Part shown: in pieces, positions 7,328 to 13,896 of the stretch
Numbering within the stretch: position 1 is the first letter of the stretch
Layout of the letters: each line of letters starts with the position of its first letter
Assembly: GCA_028565635.1 (NCBI GenBank)
Contig: JAOXYB010035406.1
Location: 1-13,896, forward strand
DNA length: 13,896 nucleotides
Source: Phoronis ovalis
Taxonomy: Eukaryota > Phoronida > Phoronidae
Direction of reading: 5' to 3'
Made by a program: the position numbers and the translations under genes
Notes under the pieces: generated by a model
What the model was told of the DNA's origin: nothing
Databases searched by the model: none
What the model saw: only the letters and a program-made list of their open reading frames with translations

Positions 7328-8233
7328 GTGAGCTGGTTGTTCAATTTTTAAATTAAGTTGTAAATATTAAAATAACTTTATCTAAAACGAATGCAATCAA
7401 TAACTTATTACAAGCAGCTAACTACAAAACGAGAGTTATCGGGATGTTATGTAAATTTTGCTTTAAAAAACAGGCCTATAAGTATAAAACTAAACTATAT
7501 TGCAGCCAAAGTTTATTTTTAATTATTAGATACATTCTCTAAAAAATGTAAACATACAATTATATAGAAACAATTTGTACACTACAATGTATCAAATTAG
7601 CTTAAGTCTTAAGAGTACTAAGTAATTGCTGTTAGTATGCAATAATAATACAAATTTCAGATTATTGCTAGGAAACCACAACACACAAGGACTATTTTAT
7701 TATCCTGTACAGATATAGTTCTGCGTGTACATGGCGTTGTTTCAAAGTTCACTTGCACAAATAGTCATCTTGTCATCAATATGTAGTTTCATATTTTGAA
7801 ATGTTTATTAGATGTTAATGAAAAACATTATGGGTAAGATTGCTTCACTGTATGAACTTTTTATAATTACATGGGATTGTATAAAGTTCAATGCTAGTGA
7901 TTTTATTGTCTGTCTGTTTGTGTACTATTCAAACCTTATTACAGTTATGCCAGTTACAGCTGTAATTCTCCAATGTTGAAAACTACTATGATCAGACACT
8001 GAATACTGGTTTATACTATAAGCCATGTAACTGAGAGTTATATCTCGATCTATGTCTAGTTTATAACTGCTCTGAATGTACATTGATAATTATATAATCA
8101 TCAGAAATAAACAGAGCAGTCATAAAACATAGAAATGATTCTCAGCTATGGCTTACTTTAACTAGGACTAATTATCCGAAAAGATAAATATTTAAGAATA
8201 CCTAATTTTATATAACTTTCTTGCATTCTCTAG
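7328..8233 (+). other. Probable 5' UTR intron or intergenic spacer
   Basis: There is no coding signal here. The stretch is AT-rich and contains an inverted pair TGAACTTT..AAAGTTCA (7853-7890) and a 137-nt imperfect palindrome (8019-8155). If the first exon is real this is the gene's first intron; otherwise it is promoter-proximal spacer. Confidence 0.35.
8019..8155. repeat. Imperfect palindrome of 137 nt, MITE-like or hairpin
   Basis: TAAGCCATGTAACTGAGA at 8019 reappears inverted as TCTCAGCTATGGCTTA ending at 8155. Further in, TCTATGT pairs with ACATAGA, and GTTTATAACTGCTCTG (8058-8073) pairs with CAGAGCAGTCATAAAAC. The left arm is about 12 bases longer through small insertions. The centre, around TGATAATTATATAATCATCA, is itself nearly palindromic. 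No open frame is present. The structure fits a small fold-back transposon, and a long hairpin RNA is the alternative. Confidence 0.65.
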
Positions 8234-8276
8234 TTTTGTATTTTTTGTTAAATATTATTTCAACAAAGATACAAGG
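8234..8276 (+). other. Possible 5' UTR portion of the start-codon exon
   Basis: Bases between the acceptor TCTCTAG (ends 8233) and the ATG at 8277. The reading frame of the ATG is closed upstream by TAA at 8193-8195, so no earlier in-frame start exists in contiguous sequence. The context ACAAGGATGAAT has A at -3. Confidence 0.45.
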
Positions 8277-8392
8277 ATGAATGTGGATGTAATTGGAAGG
8301 ATCCGCCCATCTCTTCGAGGAGAACATGGACATAGTTTACAAGTTGACAGTCACAACAGAGTGGCAAGCAGACCAGGGGGAACTTACTTCAG
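8277..8392 (+). CDS. Kinesin-like gene exon 1: start and first motor strand
   Basis: ATG, 38 codons, then AG of a split Ser codon; donor TTCAG|GTTGGA. MNVDVIGRIRPSLRGE matches the opening beta strand of kinesins, where V.VRVRP is usual. The next residues end GGTYF, leading into FQTLF of exon 2, the position of the kinesin F.FD.VF motif. The start is supported by the upstream in-frame stop and by lying only a few residues before the first conserved strand. Confidence 0.82.
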
Positions 8393-11300
8393 GTTGGATA
8401 CTGTCTGTTCTGTTAAAGTAATCTATGAACCGCTAAGTTTAGATGGATGTTAATTTAAAATTGGTTGAACTGTATGGAAACACTAAATGCAACTTCGTCA
8501 GAGTTTTATGATTGGCTTTGTTATATATAACATATCATAAAAAGTAAGGTTTTTCTGTGGTTATATGTATTTAAATTTGAACATATTTAATAATATAGGT
8601 CGTTGATTAATAGTTTTAAATTTAAATGTTAAACAAAAGAAAGATTTTTTCTGGTAAAATTAGTTATTACTATTAAGGTCACATGATGGGATTGGTTTTA
8701 ACAAACTAACATAACAAATATGAGCCAATTTGCATTGGTTTAATTCCCTTTTTGAAAATACTGAGCTCAGACTAGTTTCTTTGTGACAACTAACACACAC
8801 ATGATGTTTTATTTTCAGCTTTCAAACATTGTTTCGCAGTGAAAGTACTAATTATGATATCTACAAATCTCAAGTACATTCATTGCTGGAGTTGTGTGTG
8901 GCAGGATACAACGTGTGTTTACTGACAACTGGTGAAAGTGGATCAGGAAAATCTTATTCTGTGGCGGGCGAAACTCTGAACAAATCAGGAATTGTACCGA
9001 TACTGCTTGACCATTTGTTTGCAAAAGTTAATGAAGGTAGCATTTTTGTATAATATTGTTATTTTGCTATAAAACTTTTTCATTGCATAACAGTAATTGT
9101 AGTGCTCTAATTTATATGGAGAGACTCATGTCGGTCAAGGATTCATTGATTAACCTAGACAGTTAGCTGTTGGTGTAAGCGTTAGTTGAGAAAATTGAAT
9201 ATTCAATCAATGTATTTTTCATCGGCAGAGAATGGTACTTTTCAGAATAATTAGAATTATACAGTTTTTGAATTTTAATCGAAATTTGGTTTAATTTACA
9301 ACTAAACATTACTTTGAAATATTTTGTAATTAATAGTGTCTCAAATGAACACATGACCATAATTCCACTTTTAGCTAATAAATAGGGGAACTTTCTAGAA
9401 TATCCTACTACTGAATATATAATTATAAAAATTATATTTTTATTACATAATGTACAAATAATGTCAAGAAAGCCACCAACCATATTGTTTTTTAGAATAT
9501 CCATCCCTCGTCATAACACCTAAAAGACTAGTGCTGTAACCTTTAAGCAAACAATATCAGAACCAGTTCTCAGTAGATTTTTTACACAGGGAAACCAGTA
9601 ATTAAAATTCCAATTGTTTTGAGGTTTAGTCAAGAACTTAAATGTATAATTATGATAAGAAAAGACAAACTTTAAACTAGTATCTATTAATAGTATTACA
9701 TACCTAACAGCAGAGGCATGATAGTTTGTCTTGTAATCTTGTAACAGATATACTGTATTGATAACTTTATTTCAATTTAAATTATAGAACTGAAACATGG
9801 CTGTAAAAATTTTCAAAAAAAGAATAAAAGTTTTTGGCTATGACATCTACAAATACATACCATATGACATAGCATATGAAATGATTGACTTTTTTGCAAA
9901 TTTTTTCTTAGCTTGTTCAATTTAATCTGCACATTATCACTTGTTCTCAAGTTCAGCTGCTCCTTTATAATATTTAAAATTTTAAAAAATTTGAATTAAC
10001 TATTTTTTGTTTGTTTTACAGAGGATCATAGGATGTATGGTAACAACCACGATTTCCAACGCTCAACAGTTAGCATACAGATGTATGAAATATATAATGA
10101 AACCATTCGTGATTTGATGCAGACGTCCAGAGGAAGCTCTTCAGACTATTTAGAACTGGATGAAAACGCCGAAAAGGGTACTTTTGTTAAGGTGATATTC
10201 TTTATTGAGTTTATTGAAATTTCAGACAACTTTGTAGGACTGGTAAAAAGTAACATAATTAGACATTTATTTAATAACTATGAAACGATGTAGTAGGAGT
10301 AGTTAATAAAGGACGATCATGACTGGAAAATTATTTTAAAAACTGATAAGTAATTACTATTTTCAATTAGGAGGCAATTGACACATTTTAATATATTAAA
10401 ATTTTAAAAAAAAATTTATTGCAAAGGAGAGAAAATGTCATCAGGTGCTCCATGATAATAGTAATAAAATTCTTTAAAGAAGCCTACATTATGCACCAAT
10501 AAATATACATAAAACCTTTATTGGCTCACATCTTGATTACCAAAACAACTCCTCAAATCTACAAAATAATATAAAACAGAAATAAGTCAAAGGAAGAATG
10601 CTAAGCCGTTACGACACCTATTGTTGCCCTTGCAAAACATAACTAATATGTATCTGTTGGACAAGACTACAATTTATAGAAGCCGATTTGTTCTCTACAC
10701 TGACTGTATATCACAAGCATTCAGAAACGCATGTTTATTGAATGGCAGGCTATCTTGAGTGTAAGCAAAGTGTCTGCCGCACATTCAGTATGCTAGACCT
10801 GCTTCTAGTTTTTGGTCTCATGGGTCATTGAGTAATGTTTATATGTCATTTCTATATATACAAGTAAGGACTTATTAACCTCCAGCTGGTGAACACCCTC
10901 TTAAAAACTGGTGGGTTTGCAGGTATTGCATCTGACAGTTACAAGTGTTTTCACTATGGTTACTAAATCATATTTTCAAGTGTCTTCTGTCTTTACTAAC
11001 TACTGACACAATGGTTTCATGAATTTTGAAATGTTGATTATCGTATTTTTCTTCATCAACTTGTAGCTATATGTGTGTCAGTCAGTATTTATTTGAGTTC
11101 TGTTATCATCACCAAGGCACTCAATTTAAGTAACCATTGAGATTGCTTTCATTTCAGAACACTGTTTAAAACTTACTTTAAATTCATTCTAGGGTGGTCT
11201 TGAAGTACCCATTCATAATTCATCAGATGCCATTCAGTTGTTTCGTGAGGGTTGGAATCGTCGAAATGAAACTATAACCGACTTTGGCCCTGCCACAAAG

Positions 11301-13442
11301 CATGCAAATATTATTATCTATATTGACTTGACATTGGTAAGAGCAAGTTAGTTACTTTAAATATAAAATAATTATGTAAAAAGTTACTTGAAGTAATATT
11401 TCTGCACATGCTGTCCACATGATTTAGTTTGTGTTTATGAAATTATCATTTAATAATAACCAGCTGTTATGAAGTTATCAGGATGATGTTAAAGGTTTTA
11501 CAGTAGGCTCAGAAAAGTATTTATTCTATGGTAAGTTATCAAAGTTTGGTTATAATTATGTGAACTTTTACTACAGACACTGAGGAACATTACTGTATGA
11601 ATAAATTAAAATAATTGTCGAAATATATTGTACAATGCATGGTACTAGTTCTTCTGTATACCATATAGGGCCTAAAAGAAAAAATCACAGTAATGGTAGG
11701 TAGGTAGGTAGATAGGCATTTAACAAAAAAAAAATTATTGGCCAAATATGAAAGTCGCAATGATAAAAATAACAACACTATATTATTTTGTAAGTTGTGA
11801 AATTTTTTTTATTTTAACCAAACTATGAAAGACATAAGGAAAAGAAAACAACACTCAGGTCTATTATATAATTGTCAAATACAAAATTTTTATTATTTAA
11901 AAACTTGATTAAAATTAGGGTTGGTTGGGTGATTGGAAACACATAATTCTTTCATTTAGGCCTAGTTATGCTCTAGCGACTGACTTCATATACACAATTA
12001 CCGACAGAGACTGTTGATTTAATTGGATTGTGCCTGCAACAAATCAAGCGACATAAGATGAGAAAGAATTTAAACTAATTTACAAAGAATGCCTTGTTCG
12101 ACACTTCTCTTCTCATTTTAGCACTCTGGTGATAACCCGCTGCCAAACAAATCACGGTTTACTGTAGCTTTGCTATCTGGGAGTGAAAAGTTAGATGAAG
12201 ATACGGCTTATGTAAGAATGAGTGAGGGACCTAATTTGAGCAAATCCATTCTTTCTGTCAGCCAGTTAGCCGATACATTATCTAATCAACCTTATGCAAA
12301 TCGAATTATAAACTACTCGTAAGTAATGTAGAGGAATATTACAAACATGAATATTAATTACTATCATAATTTTGAAAAAAATATAAGGGAGTTGATGTCT
12401 AGTTTAGGAAAAGAGGTGGTTGTATGAATCTTGATTCTGCATGCATAGGAAACTTTGTTGTTGAATTTAATCTACAAACAGTAAATTATTTTTACAAAAT
12501 TATGTAAAATCTTTTAAAGCCATTTGAAAGCTTGTACCGGTGAATGTGAAACAAATGAAATAATTTATTATTTTACTTAGAAAATAAATTATTAAGTGAT
12601 ATTTTAAAGAAAAAAACTACATTTTTCAGTGCTGGTCTGAATGCTAATTCAGCCCACTAGCCTCACATTTTCTCTGATAGTATCCGCTTTCTGGATAAGA
12701 CTTAAAACACCGAGTAGAAAGTGTCCTATTAAAACTGTCTGTATAGTTTTTGTGTCAAAAACAGGAAATTAGATGCTTAAAAATTATTTTTCTATCATGT
12801 TTGATTATATAATTAGAAAAAAAAATTCAAAACACTGACAATTTCAAATTTTACTTAAAATACAGAATAAAACAAAAAAATGCAAATTAAGTGATTTGGT
12901 GATTAATTAATTCAATTAAATAAATTATGTGTTTTTGATTTATAGGAAATCGAAAGTGACACAGATGATGAAAGATGAACTAGGAGGAAATTGCAAAACT
13001 CGTGTTCTGGTTTGCTTGAAACCAGACAGTGAAAATCTAACTCCTCTTTTACGAATGTCTTCAGCTTTGTCTAAAGTTAAAAACTTTCCGGTGATGAATG
13101 ATTGTTGGGCACAGGTTTGTTAATATATATTTTGTGTTTATCATAATTCATAATTCAATAACTTGCAAGTCTTTTGCTCTTTGCTGGTGGAGATAAAGGG
13201 AATCTATGGAGAGTAACGTATGATGCAATTTGCCACCCTACGTCACACCAATGCCATTTTGCATTGATTTTAATTAACTTAGTACGTAATATGACACATT
13301 GCATTTTTCACTTCAGAGCCTTGTTACACAATATAGAGCTCGGATTATAGATCTTCAGTTGCAATTAGGCTTAGGCACAGGTTACCCCAATCCAGGACTA
13401 CATGATGCAAGAGAGGAGCTGCAAAAATTACGTACAGATAAT
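8277..13442 (+). CDS. Divergent kinesin-like motor protein (possible CCDC78 relative), first 380 residues in seven exons
   Basis: Exons 8277-8392, 8819-9036, 10022-10191, 11193-11336, 12122-12318, 12946-13114 and 13317-13442 join with GT..AG introns in matching phases (2,1,0,0,2,0). The product follows the kinesin motor fold throughout: VIGRIRPS (beta1), FQTLF, P-loop GESGSGKS (77-84), MYEIYNETIRDLM (132-144), EVPIHNSSDAIQLFREGWNRR, a switch I region with PATKH (201-205) where motors have SSRSH, a switch II region with LLSGSE (233-238) where motors have DLAGSE, NLSKS in alpha4, and SKSKVTQMMKDELGGNCKT. After the motor, residues 339-380 look helical. ATP binding may persist, but hydrolysis and motility are doubtful. 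CCDC78, a deuterosome and centriole-amplification protein, is my best guess from memory, not proven. The gene continues beyond the window. Confidence 0.88.
8819..9036 (+). CDS. Kinesin-like gene exon 2: P-loop
   Basis: Acceptor TTTATTTTCAG and donor GAAG|GTAGCA. It encodes residues 40-111 plus split codons. The phrase YNVCLLTTGESGSGKSYSVA holds a complete Walker A motif (G77, K83, S84). GIVPILLDHLFAKV corresponds to the helix after the P-loop in kinesins (GIIPR..LF). Glu78 and Ser84 differ from the usual kinesin GQTGSGKT. Confidence 0.92.
9037..10021 (+). other. Kinesin-like gene intron 2 (985 bp)
   Basis: AT-rich, with GTAGCA donor and TTTGTTTGTTTTACAG acceptor. A 113-codon open frame on the opposite strand (9163-9504) has no recognisable features and is taken as chance. 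No repeat of note was seen. Confidence 0.85.
10022..10191 (+). CDS. Kinesin-like gene exon 3: YNE-type strand region
   Basis: Residues 113-168, completing Glu112 at its start. VSIQMYEIYNETIRDLMQTS aligns with the kinesin V..SYLEIYNE.I.DLL motif. It ends TFVK at donor AAG|GTGATA, phase 0. Unspliced reading continues 33 codons to TAG 10291-10293 and would truncate the motor before switch I. Confidence 0.92.
10192..11192 (+). other. Kinesin-like gene intron 3 (1001 bp)
   Basis: Non-coding and AT-rich. It contains an 18-bp perfect palindrome ATTTTAATATATTAAAAT (10385-10402). Nothing else recognisable was found. Confidence 0.85.
11193..11336 (+). CDS. Kinesin-like gene exon 4: switch I region
   Basis: Forty-eight codons between TTCATTCTAG and TTG|GTAAGA, phase 0 at both ends. 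GGLEVPIHNSSDAIQLFREG matches the kinesin GL.E..V.S..E...LL..G segment. In the following NETITDFGPATKHANIIIYI, the usual N..SSRSH is replaced by D..PATKH, with only the His kept. The exon ends in the beta strand IIIYIDLTL. Confidence 0.9.
11337..12121 (+). other. Kinesin-like gene intron 4 (785 bp)
   Basis: Contains the second copy of the AGGCCTAAAA..GTAGGTAGG element (11668-11716). The rest is AT-rich and featureless. Confidence 0.85.
11668..11716. repeat. AGGCCTAAAA...GTAGGTAGG dispersed element, copy 2, with TAGG microsatellite
   Basis: GGGCCTAAAAGAAAAAA is followed by GGTAGGTAGGTAGGTAGATA (from 11695). The arrangement parallels 3083-3144. The (TAGG)n core is a simple repeat and likely length-variable. 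Confidence 0.5.
12122..12318 (+). CDS. Kinesin-like gene exon 5: switch II region and alpha4
   Basis: Residues 217-281 plus a split Ser codon; acceptor TCTTCTCATTTTAG, strong donor CTC|GTAAGT. FTVALLSGSEKLDED sits where kinesins have L.LVDLAGSER; the catalytic Asp is Leu233 and Ala is Ser. NLSKSILSVSQLADTLSN follows, matching the INKSL..L..VI.AL helix. A segment before switch II (HSGDNPLPNKSR) looks like a surface loop. Confidence 0.92.
12319..12945 (+). other. Kinesin-like gene intron 5 (627 bp)
   Basis: AT-rich non-coding sequence. It includes an AT-only inverted repeat around 12560-12593 (AATAATTTATTATTTT with AAAATAAATTATT). No exon signal was found. Confidence 0.85.
12946..13114 (+). 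CDS. Kinesin-like gene exon 6: end of motor domain
   Basis: Completes Ser282 and encodes 283-338. KVTQMMKDELGGNCKTRVLV corresponds to the kinesin SKLTRLLQDSLGGNSKT..I segment, the best conserved part of the C-terminal half. LLRMSSALSKVKNFPV occupies the place of TLRFA.RAK.I.N. It ends CAG|GTTTGT, phase 0. Confidence 0.92.
13115..13316 (+). other. Kinesin-like gene intron 6 (202 bp)
   Basis: The shortest intron of the gene, with GTTTGT donor and TTTTTCACTTCAG acceptor. No features. Confidence 0.85.
13317..13442 (+). CDS. Kinesin-like gene exon 7: start of post-motor helical region
   Basis: Forty-two codons between CACTTCAG and AAT|GTGAGT, phase 0. SLVTQYRARIIDLQLQLGLG and later DAREELQKLRTDN are charged and leucine-rich with helix-like spacing, separated by a Gly/Pro break. 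This is the expected place for a neck or the first coiled coil. The reading frame leaves the exon open, so the protein continues past the window. Confidence 0.85.
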
Positions 13443-13896
13443 GTGAGTAATTAGTGATTAAAAAATTTGAAAATTACCTTTGATGTGCACAATTAGCAGA
13501 GGTGAGGTACCCAATGCTTTCCAGTTTCCATCATAAATCCAAAATGGAAATTATGTGCCGTTATCCTTGTGACAGAATTTTTGCCAGAATGCAGAACAGC
13601 GTTGCACTTTGGTGCCTTTGCAGATGCAAGCTTAGTCATCATTCTTGTACTCTGCTGAACACACCTTTGTTAATATTGTCCACAGATGTAGCACTGGTGT
13701 ACATTAATAATTGTACCTTGTAACCTAGTTTTTTGATGAAACATTAATTTTTGGCCGATTTTTGATAAACTTGTACTTTTTGAAAAAGAAAAAAAAAATT
13801 CTGATATGGCATAAGCCTTAGGATACAATTAATTTTCCCATCCACCTCAATAGTAACATTTTGCCTTCTAGTAAATAGACTAACTCTTCGCGGAAA
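13443..13896 (+). other. Start of kinesin-like gene intron 7
   Basis: Begins GTGAGTAATTAG. No acceptor with a supportable open frame was found before the window ends. The open frame at 13502-13723 shows no motif and no splice logic. Confidence 0.6.

Noticed and set aside
9163-9504. 113-codon minus-strand open frame
   Set aside because: It sits within kinesin-like intron 2, is dominated by Ile, Asn, Lys and Ser as expected for AT-rich chance frames, and shows no domain.
8277-13442. Processed or decayed kinesin pseudogene
   Set aside because: All seven exons are open, splice sites are good and phases match, so loss of switch residues reflects a changed protein rather than decay.
13502-13723. 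73-codon plus-strand open frame after exon 7
   Set aside because: It has no convincing acceptor or donor, no kinesin-like or coiled-coil content, and is most likely intron sequence.

Overview
The window looks like nuclear DNA of an animal, probably a marine invertebrate. It is AT-rich, its coding exons are short, GT..AG introns separate them in matching phases, and old interspersed repeats fill much of the rest. No bacterial operon structure, CRISPR array, tRNA or rRNA gene was seen. The phylum cannot be fixed from the sequence. The repeat starting with a G-run followed by GTACTC resembles a type I associate with several marine invertebrate genomes, which is recollection only.

Two genes lie head to head and both run off the window. 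On the minus strand, three exons (6634-6667, 4496-4597, 1645-1877) join in phase to give the first 123 residues of a protein with a clear N-terminal signal peptide and no family I recognise. On the plus strand, seven exons (8277-8392 to 13317-13442) join in phase to give 380 residues: a complete but divergent kinesin-type motor domain followed by the start of a helical region. Its P-loop is intact, but the switch I and switch II signature residues are replaced, so it is probably a pseudo-motor. CCDC78, a centriole-amplification protein, is my best family guess but is not proven. The 6.67-7.33 kb interval between the genes is probably a shared divergent promoter.

Region by region: 1-1487 is a higher-order array of two related repeat monomers, with eroded copies at about 2310-3060 and 5118-5200. 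Each of eight monomers carries a small hairpin with a constant 7-nt loop. 1531-1562 is a strong hairpin at the array edge. 1645-1877 is exon 3 of the minus gene. 1878-4495 is its second intron, with minor tandem duplications. 4496-4597 is exon 2. 4598-6633 is its first intron, holding a 560-bp element with inverted ends. 6634-6667 is exon 1. 6668-7327 is the candidate bidirectional promoter with a possible non-coding plus-strand first exon. 7328-8233 is a probable 5' UTR intron with a 137-nt imperfect palindrome. 8277-13442 is the kinesin-like gene, and 13443-13896 is the start of its next intron.
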